A stretch of 64,000 nt of DNA from assembly GCF_018642165.1 (NCBI RefSeq), contig NZ_JAHHZM010000015.1, forward strand, positions 62,001 to 126,000, written 5' to 3'. Of the stretch, positions 1-11,800 are shown in pieces. The DNA comes from Echinicola shivajiensis. GTDB taxonomy: Bacteria > Bacteroidota > Bacteroidia > Cytophagales > Cyclobacteriaceae. Each line of letters opens with the position of its first letter. Within the stretch, counting starts at the first letter, position 1. Made by a program: the position numbers and the translations under genes. Below the pieces are notes generated by a model. The model made no database searches, was not told the DNA's origin, and saw nothing but the letters and a program-made list of their open reading frames with translations.

Positions 1-1
1 A

Positions 2-868
2 TATGGAGAATTTGACCCAGAGAAATTTAAGGAAACCGCAGCCCATGAGCAGATCAAAATGATTGAGATCAAGATTTCCCAAGGTGCTAAGCCTGGCCAT
101 GGTGGAGTATTGCCCGGTGAGAAAAATACTCATGAAATAGCCAAAATTAGAGGGGTAAAAGCCCATACCACTGTTATTTCTCCTCCAAGTCATAAAAAAT
201 TCTCCAATCCAGAAGGTTTGGTAGCCTTTATTAAGGAGTTAAGAGAGCTGAGTGATGGTAAGCCAATTGGATTTAAAATATGTATTGGTAGGACAGAGGA
301 GTTTATTGACTTGTGTTCAGTGATGAAAAAATCAGGAATAGCACCGGATTTTATTACTGTTGATGGTGCTGAGGGGGGAACTGGTGCTGCGCCATTGGAG
401 TTTTCCGACTCAGTAGGAATTCCCCTTGAACCTGCACTGATCTTTGTGACAAGAACGCTGGAAAAGTTTGGCTTAAGAAAAGATGTAAAGGTAATTGCAA
501 GTGGAAAGGTTTTGACAGCCTTTTCAATTTTGAGAATGAGGGCCTTGGGGGCAGATATGTGTAATTCGGCGAGGGCATTTATGTTTAGTGTGGGCTGTAT
601 TCAAGCACTCAGATGTAATACCAACGATTGTCCAACAGGGGTGGCCACTCAAAATAAAATGTTGGTAAAAGGCCTGGTAGTTGATGATAAGGCAGAGAGG
701 GCTTATAATTTTCATAGAAATACCATGCATGCTGTTTTGGAGCTTTTAGGAGCTTGTGGAGTGAAGCACACTGATGAGATAGATATAAGCATGTTTGTGA
801 AAGGAGATGAAATGGTTGCTTTGAGCAATAAATACTTCCCTGATTCAGTTTTGAATAGGGTAGATTAA
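2..868 (+). CDS. FMN-binding glutamate synthase family protein (5' truncated)
   Basis: The reading frame is open from the first bases, so the N-terminal part lies outside the window; the internal Met at 59 is not the start. The visible part is the glutamate-synthase central barrel (GltB-like). It carries GAKPGHGGVLPGEK, the flavin-site stretch VDGAEGGTGAAPLEF, and ASGKVLTAFSILRMRALGAD. The cysteine pattern C-x5-C-x4-C (CIQALRCNTNDC) is the 3Fe-4S ligand set of the glutamate synthase family. The family transfers ammonia to 2-oxoglutarate, but many stand-alone members have no proven substrate. Whether an amidotransferase domain is fused upstream cannot be seen. Convergent with lhgO across a shared terminator. 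Confidence 0.9.
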   Translation, partial: YGEFDPEKFKETAAHEQIKMIEIKISQGAKPGHGGVLPGEKNTHEIAKIRGVKAHTTVISPPSHKKFSNPEGLVAFIKELRELSDGKPIGFKICIGRTEEFIDLCSVMKKSGIAPDFITVDGAEGGTGAAPLEFSDSVGIPLEPALIFVTRTLEKFGLRKDVKVIASGKVLTAFSILRMRALGADMCNSARAFMFSVGCIQALRCNTNDCPTGVATQNKMLVKGLVVDDKAERAYNFHRNTMHAVLELLGACGVKHTDEIDISMFVKGDEMVALSNKYFPDSVLNRVD

Positions 869-897
869 AAAAAGGAGGTTAATACCTCCTTTTTTTA
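867..897. terminator. Bidirectional terminator
   Basis: A 6-bp GGAGGT/ACCTCC stem with a TAAT loop is flanked by seven A on the left and seven T on the right. It can therefore end transcription from both the glutamate synthase gene and lhgO. It overlaps both stop codons. Confidence 0.85.
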
Positions 898-2097
898 ATT
901 AAATCGCTTAAGGGCAAGTTTTGAAACAGTTCCTCCTATACTTAATGAACTGGTTGCAGCTGGGCTTGGAGCATTCAGCACATTGATTGCATGGGCATTT
1001 TCGGTAATGGCAAAATCATCCAAAAGACCTCCTGTTCTGTCACAGGCTTGGGCTCTGACTCCAGCACCTCCATCAACTAAGTCATCTTCTTTGATATCAG
1101 GAATTAGCTCCTGTAGGGCTGATGTAAATGCTGCTTTAGAGAAAGATCTGTAGTATTCTCCAATTCCGGTTTTCCAGTATTTTTTTGCTACTTTTTGAAG
1201 GCCAGGCCATGTGATAGCCTCTTTGAACTCACCGAAATTAAAGTCTGTTCGTTTGTATCCTTCTCTTTTGAATGCCATCACTGCATTTGGTCCAGCTTCC
1301 ACTCCGCCTTTCATCATCCTTGTAAAATGGACACCCAGAAAAGGGAAGTTAGGATCGGGAACTGGATAGATTAGGTTTTTAACCAAGTATTCTCTTTCCT
1401 TTTTTATCTTATAATATTCTCCCCTAAATGGAATGATTTTTACATCAAGATCCATTTCACCGTTCATATCTGCTACCTTATCAGAATAAAGGCCAGCACA
1501 GTTAATGATCAATTTTGAAACAAAATTATCATTTGAAGTGATAATTTCAGAAATGCTATTCTTATGGCTTATTTTCAGTGCTTTATGGTTTAAAAATATT
1601 TCTCCTCCAATGGTTTTGAACTTTTCGCCATATGCCAAAGCTACTTTTTTATAATCCACAATTCCAGTTTGAGGAACGTGCAATGCTGCCACCCCTGCAC
1701 AATAAGGTTCATAATGTTTTAACTCATCCAGCGATATTTGACGGGTGCCTTCCAAGCCATTTTGAAGGCCTCTTTGCAATAAGTTTTGTAACAGAGGAAT
1801 TTGCTCGTCCCTTGTGGCCACTACTACCTTACCGGTAAGTTCAAAAGGAATATTTTCCTCTTCACAAAAATCGATCAACTCATGATAACCATTGATGCAG
1901 TTGGTGGCTTTTAGCGATCCAGGTTTGTAATAAAGCCCAGAATGTATAACTCCAGAGTTATTGCCAGTTTGATGTTTGGCGAGCTCATTTTCCTTTTCTA
2001 GGATGGCCACTTTTAAGGTTGGATTTTGTTGTTTTATTTTCAGTCCTGTGGCCAGTCCAACAATACCGCCACCTATAATTGTAATATCGTATGTCAT
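895..2097 (-). CDS. lhgO: L-2-hydroxyglutarate oxidase
   Basis: A 400-residue FAD-dependent oxidase of the DAO family, the usual length for LhgO. The N-terminal dinucleotide-binding motif GGGIVG is at residues 9-14, followed by the acidic residue of the second strand (LEKE) and NSGVIHSGLYYKPGS, typical of this family. It oxidises L-2-hydroxyglutarate to 2-oxoglutarate, passing electrons to oxygen or quinone, and removes a by-product of central metabolism. The C-terminal DGGAGVRAQACDRTGGLLDDF segment matches the FAD-contacting end of the family. It stands alone as a single gene. Start chosen at the only ATG consistent with the FAD motif. Confidence 0.92.
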   Translation of the reverse strand: MTYDITIIGGGIVGLATGLKIKQQNPTLKVAILEKENELAKHQTGNNSGVIHSGLYYKPGSLKATNCINGYHELIDFCEEENIPFELTGKVVVATRDEQIPLLQNLLQRGLQNGLEGTRQISLDELKHYEPYCAGVAALHVPQTGIVDYKKVALAYGEKFKTIGGEIFLNHKALKISHKNSISEIITSNDNFVSKLIINCAGLYSDKVADMNGEMDLDVKIIPFRGEYYKIKKEREYLVKNLIYPVPDPNFPFLGVHFTRMMKGGVEAGPNAVMAFKREGYKRTDFNFGEFKEAITWPGLQKVAKKYWKTGIGEYYRSFSKAAFTSALQELIPDIKEDDLVDGGAGVRAQACDRTGGLLDDFAITENAHAINVLNAPSPAATSSLSIGGTVSKLALKRFN

Positions 2098-2324
2098 AAA
2101 TATTGGTGAGTCAGGAGTAAGTAATTTTGTGAAATGAAGGTACTTACATTAACGAATACAAATATACATTACTATGATAGATTGATAAAGAATGATTCGG
2201 CAATTCATCCATTCAATTAAAGTGAAAGGAGTGAACTAAAAATTAAATCAACTGAAAGTCATTAACATAGGCTTTATGTAATCAATAATTATCTGGTTTT
2301 ATTCGAGACTTTTCTATGAAATAT

Positions 2325-2332
2325 TAGCTTTG
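2325..2332 (+). promoter_or_regulatory. -7 promoter box (TAGCTTTG)
   Basis: Matches the Bacteroidota -7 consensus TAnnTTTG and lies 22 bases upstream of the ATG of the next gene. The -33 element is weak (only a T-rich stretch near 2295-2300), so this is a moderate call. Confidence 0.45.
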
Positions 2333-2354
2333 CATCGAATGAAATTGTTTGATT

Positions 2355-2963
2355 ATGAATATTAAGATATTTTTAGCTGCTTTACTATTTTCCTTTTTAT
2401 CATTTATACAATTAAAAGCCCAATCCAAATCTGATACTTATCTAAATTTTGGCGGAGGAGTTGGGGTAGAGGGGAATATGGGAATTCCTGGGATCAACAT
2501 AGCCAGTGATTTAAATTATTATTTGAACAAAAGCTTATCCCTCAACCCTTCACTGATCTTATTTCAATCTACTGATTTTCCGCAAAAAAAATCAAGTGAA
2601 AATCCTTATCCATCATTAGCAGATAGGAGCACAGCGCTTTTAATGAATTTTGCTTTTCAGGCTGATTTACTGAAAATCAACAACGGTTTTAGGCTTGGTT
2701 TGGCAGCAGGGCCATCGTATCGTGTTGGTGTGGATAACTATTTTAGAGGTTACGGAAATGATGAAAACAATGAGCTAGTTTCCAAAGGCTACGAAAGAAT
2801 TTCAAGAAGTCAATTGGGACTTATAACTCAGCTTTCGTTTGATTGGAAAGGAAAGCAATCCAATCGAAAGCAATCCATAGACCTTTCGGTGAAAGGTTAT
2901 GATAACTATTTTGGCTGGCACGCGATGTTGACCTATAAAATGGGGTTTTTATTAGAAAAATAA
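2355..2963 (+). CDS. Predicted outer-membrane beta-barrel protein, unknown function
   Basis: About 202 residues starting MNIKIF. A Sec signal peptide (hydrophobic core LAALLFSFLSFIQL, cleavage near KAQS) is followed by short alternating amphipathic, glycine- and aromatic-rich strands. The protein ends in a hydrophobic/aromatic strand (MLTYKMGFLLEK), which suggests a small outer-membrane barrel of the porin/OmpW-like type. A TTG two codons upstream is possible but the ATG fits the signal peptide better. No specific family was recognised. Confidence 0.7.
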   Translation: MNIKIFLAALLFSFLSFIQLKAQSKSDTYLNFGGGVGVEGNMGIPGINIASDLNYYLNKSLSLNPSLILFQSTDFPQKKSSENPYPSLADRSTALLMNFAFQADLLKINNGFRLGLAAGPSYRVGVDNYFRGYGNDENNELVSKGYERISRSQLGLITQLSFDWKGKQSNRKQSIDLSVKGYDNYFGWHAMLTYKMGFLLEK

Positions 2964-3019
2964 GCTTGAAGCCCAAATAGGGAATAGATTTTGTTTCCAT
3001 AATACTCTAATACAGGATT

Positions 3020-3877
3020 ATGGTGGATAAAAAAGAAGAAAAGAAGCAGAAAAGTATAGATACGGAATTAAAGAAATCCTCTTCAATTTCTAAAGATGCT
3101 AGCAAATCCCATGGAGAAATCCTGAAGCAACAAATCACAGAAGGGCAGGAGACTTACGATAGAAAACCAATCAGTCTTTTGCTAAGTTCGGTAACAGCAG
3201 GTTTGGAGATTGGCTTTAGTTATTTACTTATTTGTACTGTTTTTCAATTTTTCTCTGGAATTATAGAGGAAGAAATTAGCTATAAGCTTATTTCTGTGGT
3301 ATATCCTGTGGGCTTTATCATGGTGATTCTCGGCCAATCCATTTTGTTTACAGAGCAGACTTCTTTGCTGACTTTGCCTGTATTAAATAAAAAGAGAAGT
3401 ATAGGCAGCCTTCTTAAAATTTGGGGCATTGTGATATCCGGAAACATGATAGGAGGCTATCTTATTTCATTATTGTTAATGTGGATAGGCCCAAGGTTAA
3501 GCATATTTGATTTTAGTACTGTAGAAAAGATCGCACTACACGTGACAGGATTATCTTCCCTTGTAATACTCTGCAGTGCCGTTTTAGCAGGCTGGCTTAT
3601 GGGCTTACTATCATGGTTGTTAACTTCTTCCAGAGATACACTTAGTAGGATTGTGATTATTTTTATCATTACCGCAATGATGTCATTTACAGGATTACAT
3701 CATAGTATTATAGGTAATGTAGAAGTGTTCTCAGGATTGGTGAGTTCAGATAAAATTAATTTGTCTAATTACCTTAACTTTCAATTTTTTGCCTTATTGG
3801 GCAATGCAATAGGCGGGGCTGTCTTTGTAGCCTTGTTAAAGTATCGAGCTTTTGTTTACAATATTGATATAAAATAA
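3020..3877 (+). CDS. Formate/nitrite transporter (FNT) family channel
   Basis: A 285-residue protein with a charged N-terminal tail of about 55 residues, then six membrane helices in the FNT pattern. The FNT-like features are an opening amphipathic stretch (ILKQQITEGQETYDRKPISLLLSS), LEIGFSYLL in helix 1, ILGQSILFTEQT after helix 2, and IWGIVISGNMIGGYLIS in helix 3. FNT proteins are pentameric channels for small anions such as formate or nitrite, or for their acids. The long lysine-rich tail resembles the YfdC subgroup, whose substrate is not settled. No formate or nitrite metabolism genes are adjacent, so the substrate is unknown. Confidence 0.85.
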   Translation: MVDKKEEKKQKSIDTELKKSSSISKDASKSHGEILKQQITEGQETYDRKPISLLLSSVTAGLEIGFSYLLICTVFQFFSGIIEEEISYKLISVVYPVGFIMVILGQSILFTEQTSLLTLPVLNKKRSIGSLLKIWGIVISGNMIGGYLISLLLMWIGPRLSIFDFSTVEKIALHVTGLSSLVILCSAVLAGWLMGLLSWLLTSSRDTLSRIVIIFIITAMMSFTGLHHSIIGNVEVFSGLVSSDKINLSNYLNFQFFALLGNAIGGAVFVALLKYRAFVYNIDIK

Positions 3878-3971
3878 TCTGATTGCCCACTATGATGCCA
3901 GTGACCTGAAATCCTTTGATGAAGTTGATGGAAGACGGAAGCTTGAAGACTGAAGTGGCTATTATAGTAAA

Positions 3972-4001
3972 AAAGCCCCTTTAGTCTTTTAAAGAGGCTT
4001 T
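3972..4001 (-). terminator. Terminator of the rRNA methyltransferase gene
   Basis: Arms 3972-3982 and 3991-4001 (AAAGCCCCTTT / AAAGAGGCTTT) pair with one mismatch. On the minus strand they are followed by a run of T. It sits six bases beyond the stop codon and could also serve the channel gene on the plus strand. Confidence 0.7.
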
Positions 4002-4006
4002 AGATT

Positions 4007-5191
4007 TTATTCCACATATAATACCAATCCTTTTAGGTATTCGGTTTCCGTATGGAAAATATTGATTGGGTGATCTGCAGGTTGGGAGAGGTATTGCAGG
4101 ATCTTCACATTTCTTCCTACTTCAATTGCAGCCGCAGTTAGTGTATGGGCAAACAGCGCCTTGTCAACAACTTGTGAGCAACTAAAGGTAAAAAGAATGC
4201 CTCCTGGTTTGATGTGTTTTAGCGCTTCCGCATTTAATCGTTTATAAGCCTGAACGGCATTATGTCTTGCTTTCATATTTTTAGCGAAAGCAGGTGGATC
4301 TAAAACGATGACATCATAATCCTGTTCGATTTCACGGATGTATTTTACCACATCAGCCACTTTAGATTCATGTTTACCGGTCAAATTTGGATTAAGTTTT
4401 AAATTCTTTTCGGTTAATTCTATGGCTTTGGCAGAGATATCCACAGAGTGGACCTCTTTTGCTCCTGCCTGAAGTGCAGCTATGGAAAAACCACCTGAAT
4501 AGCAAAATGTATTGAGTACTTTTTTCCCTTTGCTATAGTTTCCAAGTAAATTTCTGTTTTCCCTTTGATCAATAAAAAATCCTGTCTTTTGGCCTTTTTC
4601 CCAATCTATTTCATAGTTTGAGTTATATTCCTTCACCAGATTGGTTTTTGGAGAACCAAATAAAAATTGGTTTTCTGCTTTAACCTGATTCTTTGATAAG
4701 GTTTCTGCACTTTTGTCGTATACAGCATCAAGGCCCTCTGCATATACAAGTTTTAAAGCCTCTGCTATGTCATTTCTATGTTGGTACATGCCAATACTAT
4801 GCGCTTGTATAACTGCTGTGCCATTGTAAAAGTCAATGATCAAACCCGGTAGCTGATCACCTTCTCCATGGACCAATCTATAGACATTAGTAGCTTGACT
4901 TTCGGTCAGTCCTATCTTCGATCGCATATCATAGGCCGCTCTTATTTTTTCTTCCCAGAAATTATGGTCAATTAGCCTGTCTTTAAAGGAAATAATCCTA
5001 ACGGTAATAGAGCCAACCTGATAGTGACCTATACCAAGGAATTCTTGTTTATTGCTGTAAACACTTACAAGCTGGCCATTTTCAAGATTATCAGCTGTTT
5101 TGGCAATTGCACCTGAAAATACCCAATGGTGTTTTCGTTTTAAAGATATCTCTTTGCCTTTTTTTAATATGATTTTAGGATAGTTGTTCAT
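4007..5191 (-). CDS. rlmI: Class I SAM-dependent rRNA methyltransferase, RlmI-like
   Basis: A 394-residue protein with an N-terminal PUA domain (about 1-80; LKKGKEISLKRKHHWVFSGAI), a linker domain, and a C-terminal Rossmann methyltransferase. Visible motifs are VLNTFCYSGGFSIAALQAGA (motif I, SAM binding), VHSVDIS (motif II), DVIVLDPPAF (motif IV) and FTFSCSQ. E. coli RlmI makes m5C1962 in 23S rRNA, and this is the closest named family. The Bacteroidota member may modify the same base, but that is inferred from domain order only. Single-gene unit. Confidence 0.85.
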   Translation of the reverse strand: MNNYPKIILKKGKEISLKRKHHWVFSGAIAKTADNLENGQLVSVYSNKQEFLGIGHYQVGSITVRIISFKDRLIDHNFWEEKIRAAYDMRSKIGLTESQATNVYRLVHGEGDQLPGLIIDFYNGTAVIQAHSIGMYQHRNDIAEALKLVYAEGLDAVYDKSAETLSKNQVKAENQFLFGSPKTNLVKEYNSNYEIDWEKGQKTGFFIDQRENRNLLGNYSKGKKVLNTFCYSGGFSIAALQAGAKEVHSVDISAKAIELTEKNLKLNPNLTGKHESKVADVVKYIREIEQDYDVIVLDPPAFAKNMKARHNAVQAYKRLNAEALKHIKPGGILFTFSCSQVVDKALFAHTLTAAAIEVGRNVKILQYLSQPADHPINIFHTETEYLKGLVLYVE

Positions 5192-5207
5192 TTGATCTAA
5201 AGCTAAA

Positions 5208-5253
5208 AAATCCCTTTCTGCCTAAACCTAATGGTCAATACAAAAAGGGATTT
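5208..5253 (-). terminator. Terminator of the ABC-F gene
   Basis: Perfect 10-bp arms AAATCCCTTT (5208-5217) and AAAGGGATTT (5244-5253), with a 26-nt loop. On the minus strand a T run follows. It lies just past the ABC-F stop codon. Confidence 0.65.
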
Positions 5254-5277
5254 GTTGATCTTTATCTGATAAGGAGA

Positions 5278-6900
<1,623 letters not shown>

Positions 6901-6927
6901 TTATTTCGCTTCTATTTTTACAAGTGG

Positions 6928-6964
6928 CAAAGATACAAATTTTATTGGGGCAGAGAACCAAAAA
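6928..6964 (-). promoter_or_regulatory. Promoter of the ABC-F gene
   Basis: Read on the minus strand: TTTTTG (plus 6959-6964), 23 bases, then TATCTTTG (plus 6928-6935). This matches the Bacteroidota -33/-7 arrangement, with the spacing at the long end. Predicted start of transcription is about 25 bases before the ATG. Confidence 0.6.
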
Positions 6965-7213
6965 GTCAGCTAAATCAAATCCTAATACAGGTTTTTTATT
7001 GCTGTTTTAATCCGAAGTTAAAACTTAGCAATAATTATTCAATGATAGCTTCTGATACTTGATAGTATTTAATGTTTGTTTGGATAATAATAAGGATATT
7101 TCACCCCATGATAGCATTAGCCAAATGGTGATGGGCAGAATTAATTTAAATGGGGTTCTTTAAAAAATCTGATAAGATTGAAAAATCCCATTAGCAGCTG
7201 AATGAAAATAAAA

Positions 7214-7247
7214 AATCCCGATAATTCATAAAATGATTATCGGGATT
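7214..7247 (-). terminator. Terminator of the MFS exporter gene
   Basis: Perfect 12-bp arms AATCCCGATAAT (7214-7225) and ATTATCGGGATT (7236-7247) with a 10-nt loop. On the minus strand a T-rich tract follows. Confidence 0.85.
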
Positions 7248-7280
7248 AATTAATAAAAATCGGCTGGTAATCAGTAATAT

Positions 7281-8516
7281 CTATATAGCCATGGAATGTT
7301 GTTTGTCCTCCATTGCCTTTCTTTTTCTTGCATTTTTTTTCAAGCTGCTATCCAATATTAATGTCAGCAAACCACCAACAGCACAGAAGCTCATCATAAT
7401 TACCATTGGATTGGCCGTTCCATTATGGAATACACTGACAGCTGCAGAAACCAAGCCTCCCATTGCCATTCTTGCACTACCCATTAATGCAGCGGCACTT
7501 CCTGCATTCCTAGAAAATGGGGCCAATGTAAGTGCAGCAGCATTTGGATTGCTTAAGCCATGGCCAGTAAGGAATATGAACATCAATCCAATCAAGGAAA
7601 ATACATTTAACCAATCATTCCAAACGCCAATGATCATTATAAATCCAATGATGGTTTGGTAGGTTAGGGCAACCTTGATTACTTGCTGACTACTGAATCT
7701 TTTCAATAGAATATGATTCAATTGAGTAGATCCGATCATTGCAGTAGCCAATAAAGCAAAGATCCAACCATATTGCTGTTCTGTAACATGGTAGATATTC
7801 ATAAAAACATCTGCAGAACCTGATATATAAGCAAAAGGAGCAGCTCCAGCAACACCTCCAATAAGCATGTAAACTAAGAATTGACGGTTTTTGCTAACCT
7901 CAATATATTTTTTTAAAACCTGTTTTGGCTTCAATGAAACCTCAGTATCGGGATTGGATCCATCTGGAAGGAAGAAATAGGAAGCAATGATGATAAGCAT
8001 AGTAATTGCCGCCAAAATCATGAATACTACATTCCAGGAATAATGGGCTGTAACATATCCACCTAAAGTAGGGGCGATCATGGGGGAAACTGCAATTACC
8101 AGCATCAATAAAGCCATTGCCTGGGCTATTTTATTGACAGGGAATATATCTCTAACTAGGGCTTGGGCAGCTACCATTCCAGCACATCCACCAATGGCCT
8201 GAAAAAAGCGCATAAGAATTAAATTTTCTACGCTGGTGGTAAAGGCACAAGCTACAGAAGCCAACACATAAATTGCCAATCCAATATACAAGGGCTTTTT
8301 ACGTCCAAACCTGTCCAAGAGTGGTCCATAAAATAGTTGTCCAATAGCAATACCTATCAGATAACTGGTAAGAGACAGCTGAACATTTGCGATACTGGTT
8401 CCTAAATTTTCCGCAATGGCAGGAAATCCAGGCAAGTACATATCAATGGAAAAAGGACTTATAGTACTTAAAGCACCTAAAATCAAAATAACTACAAAAT
8501 ACTGTTTCTTACTCAT
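7281..8516 (-). CDS. Bcr/CflA-type multidrug MFS exporter
   Basis: A 411-residue protein with twelve hydrophobic segments. The N-terminal DMYLPGFPAIAENLGTS is characteristic of the Bcr/CflA (DHA1) group. The loop 2-3 motif A is GPLLDRFGRKKPLY, and motif C is seen around ALLMLVIAVSPMIAPTLGG. The family exports drugs such as bicyclomycin and chloramphenicol, or metabolites, in exchange for protons; the natural substrate here is unknown. The C-terminus is basic (LKKNARKRKAME). No regulator gene is adjacent. Confidence 0.88.
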   Translation of the reverse strand: MSKKQYFVVILILGALSTISPFSIDMYLPGFPAIAENLGTSIANVQLSLTSYLIGIAIGQLFYGPLLDRFGRKKPLYIGLAIYVLASVACAFTTSVENLILMRFFQAIGGCAGMVAAQALVRDIFPVNKIAQAMALLMLVIAVSPMIAPTLGGYVTAHYSWNVVFMILAAITMLIIIASYFFLPDGSNPDTEVSLKPKQVLKKYIEVSKNRQFLVYMLIGGVAGAAPFAYISGSADVFMNIYHVTEQQYGWIFALLATAMIGSTQLNHILLKRFSSQQVIKVALTYQTIIGFIMIIGVWNDWLNVFSLIGLMFIFLTGHGLSNPNAAALTLAPFSRNAGSAAALMGSARMAMGGLVSAAVSVFHNGTANPMVIMMSFCAVGGLLTLILDSSLKKNARKRKAMEDKQHSMAI

Positions 8517-8874
8517 CTCACGACCTCATTAATTACTACAACCAAAATAATCTTAATTCTTCTAAACAGGATTTGTTTATGCTTAGTTCATAAACTTCTG
8601 TTTGTTTTATTGATTTATTGTTAATCAAATAGAACTAAATATGTTGTTTTGGTAAGAGTTTTGAGAATATTTGAAATATCCTGCAATTGTTTAGTGTTTT
8701 TCTGTTGTGAAAATTGGATGATTGTTGAGAATTGTAAAATTATTGATGGTAATTGTGAAAAAATGGTTTTCAAAAGATGAATAATGGTAAATAATTGGTA
8801 AATACCATTATTGTTTAGATTTTTACCAGCTGGTGTTATAATTGTTTTCTAAGGAGAATATTGAATTGTTTAAG
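8517..8874. other. Intergenic region between divergent genes, 358 bases
   Basis: AT-rich region that must carry the promoters of the exporter (left) and of the secreted protein (right). Apart from the inverted repeat at 8780-8812, I see no gene or clear TAnnTTTG box. Confidence 0.45.
8780..8812. repeat. Inverted repeat upstream of the first IgGFc/CHU_C gene
   Basis: Perfect 10-bp arms AATAATGGTA (8780-8789) and TACCATTATT (8803-8812), 13-nt spacer. A second GGTAAATA inside the spacer makes a short direct repeat with the left arm. It lies 62 bases before the ATG and could be an operator or a 5' leader hairpin. Confidence 0.35.
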
Positions 8875-11800
8875 ATGAAGTCTATCCCATTAGTTTTTTT
8901 AGTCACTTTTACTTTTTTTTTATTTTGTGCAAAGGCTGCAAGTGCACAGCTAACAACAGTAGGGGAAGCCTTTTGGGTTGGATTTATGGAGAATTTTACT
9001 GAACAATCAAGTGGTAATTCTGTATTAATAATCACCGCTAATGAACCAGCAAAAGGAACTATTGATTTGAGTAATTTTCGTCCCAATTGGACTGTAAGCT
9101 TCGATTTACAGAAGGGGGAAAGCTATACTATGCGTATTTCTACCTATCAGGAGGACTTAATGCATCGCTCTTCTGGAATTGTTGAAAATAAGGGCGTATT
9201 TGTTTCATCTGAAGGAAAAATTTCAGTGTATGCTTTTAATGAAAGGTATAGAAGTGCGGATGGAACCGTGGTGCTTCCATTATCTACTTTAGGCAAGGAT
9301 TATTTAGTGACTTCCCATTTTGAAGTTTCTCCTGGGAGCGATAATCCAATGGTTGATCTTAATGCAAAAAATGAAAGTCTACTACTTGTGGTAGGTGTTG
9401 AAAATGAGACAAGAGTTGAAATAACTCCCTCAGTAGATACTGATGATGGAAAATCTGCAAATGTTCCATTTGAATTGATCCTAAATGAAGGTCAAAGTAT
9501 TCAGCTTAGGTCAAGGGATGATCTCACAGGCTCCAGAGTACGGGTTTTGGGAAATGATTTTGATGATTGTAAAAATATAGCCGTTTTTGGAGGAAATAAG
9601 TGGACAGGTGTTGGTCAATGTGGTGAAGCTAATGACCATTTGTTTCAACAAGTTTATCCAATTAGTACTTGGGGTACGCAATTTATTCATATTCCTTTTA
9701 AAGGAAGGACCTCTGGAGAAATGGTCAAAGTCCTTGCTGCTACCGATGGAACAGTTTTAAACCTCAATGGTCAGTATTATGCAACTTTGGATGAAGGAGA
9801 ACACATTTCCTTGGATTTCGGAAAAGATGAAATTGTTCAGATTGAAACAAGCCACCCTGCTGATGTTTCGGTTTTTGCAAAAAGCCAAATGTGCAATGAT
9901 CAAAGTGGACCATTTTCAACTTATGGAGATCCATTCATGATTAGTTATAGTCCTAATCAACAACTTTTAAAAGATGTAACTTTTGAGGCATTGGACATTG
10001 TTTCCATCGAACAGAATTATGTAAATATCATTGTAAAGACCAATAGCACAGGTCAAACTATTCTCGATGGGGTGAATGTTGGTAATCAATTTTCAACTGT
10101 TCCTGGTAGCTCAGACTTCTCATATGCCAGGATTGAGATTAATAGCGGCTCCCATCATTTACAAAATTTAAATGGTTTTATTGGTTATGTCTATGGGTTT
10201 GGGTATTTGGAGTCATATGGCTATTCAGTCGGTGCAAATTTGGAGAACCTTAATTTCGAAGTAGATTCAAAATATGAATTTGAAGTTTATGGGGAAAAAG
10301 TCGCTTGTCTGAATCATGAAACTATATGGTCAATTGTTCCAGAAAACCCTGTCTTTACCTATTTTCAGTGGGATTTTGGGGATGGTTCAGAGAAAAAAGA
10401 TGGGAAAGAAGTAAGCCATATATTTCAAGAACCGGGTAATTATACCGTATCTATCCTTGCAGCTATTAGTCAATCTTCTTGTGATCAACAGGAAAAAATC
10501 ATATTTGAGGTAGAAGTATTAGAAACGAAAGGTGAAATAGTAGGTTCTGAAGTTTCTTGTCCTGACGAGGAAATAACTTATGAATTAACGGGAATGGAGG
10601 GGATTGAAAGCTTTGTTTGGAAAATAGTGGGCGGAGAAATTATCAATCAGCAGGAGAACAAAGTGGACATAAGATGGGGAGAAATTAATGACGAGGCAGA
10701 ATTAATCATCCAACCATTTACTTTTGAAGGTTGCCCAGGGGAGCCAATAGTTCTTGGGGTAAACATTAGTAATACCATCATTCCTGAAACACCAAAGGGG
10801 GTGGAGGAGGTTTGTTTTGATCCGGAACTAAGCTACCAATATGTCGCCAATAATGTTTTGAGAGGAAGAAAAGTGGATTGGTTTGTATCAGGAGGTGAAA
10901 TTATTTCAATAGAAAATGATACTTTGATTGAAGTAAGTTGGAATGAACCTGGAATAGTTGGAGAGCTTTGGTTTAAGGAATCAAATAATGATCAATGTAG
11001 TGGAATATCCGATGTACTATCAGTTGTAGTCCAAGATGAAATTAAATTAGATGTCACTGTGCAAAACGGATTGTGTTTCGATGATGAAAGTGCCTTTATT
11101 GAAGTTAAAGTAATTGAGGGAACTTCCCCATTTACATTTTCATGGGATCATGATCCATCCTTAAATTCTTCAAGAGTTGAGGGACTGCCTTTTGGTTCCT
11201 ATAGTGTTGTAATTACTGATGGGAATGGTTGTTATAAAAAATTGGAAGGAATAGAAGTCAAGTATCCTGAAATGTTGGAAGCTGAAGTGTTGGAGATCAG
11301 TGGGACGAGTTGTTACGGTCGTGCCGATGGAATCGCAAAATTAGAAATTAAGGGGGGGACTGAGCCATATACAATAGATTATAATAACTATGAATTATCC
11401 CAAGGTAGAATGACATTAAGTGGTCTTGCTGGAGGGAACCATCAATTTACTGTGGTTGATTATAATGGATGTTCTTTTCCAATCAGTTTCGAAGTGACTA
11501 GTCCTGAGCCTTTGGAAGTTGAGGTTGAAGTATTGAGAAGGAGTTGTCCAGGAGAACCAGATGGAGAGTTATTTGCAATTCCAATAGGAGGTCGCGAACC
11601 TTTTAATTATACATGGGATTATGAGGATCAAACTTCTGCGCATTTAGTTAAAGCTCCGAAGGGTAATTATTCGGTAACAGTAACCGATCAAAATAATTGT
11701 ATAAGTTTTGGTAGTGCGCAATTAAATGAAATGGCACCGACAGTACGAATGCCTAATGCTTTCAGGCCAAGTAATAATAAAGATTTTCCATATTTTGAGC

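Noticed and set aside
7291-7662. 123-codon open frame on the plus strand
   Set aside because: It lies wholly antisense to the MFS exporter, whose membrane helices create long hydrophobic antisense frames. No start signal.
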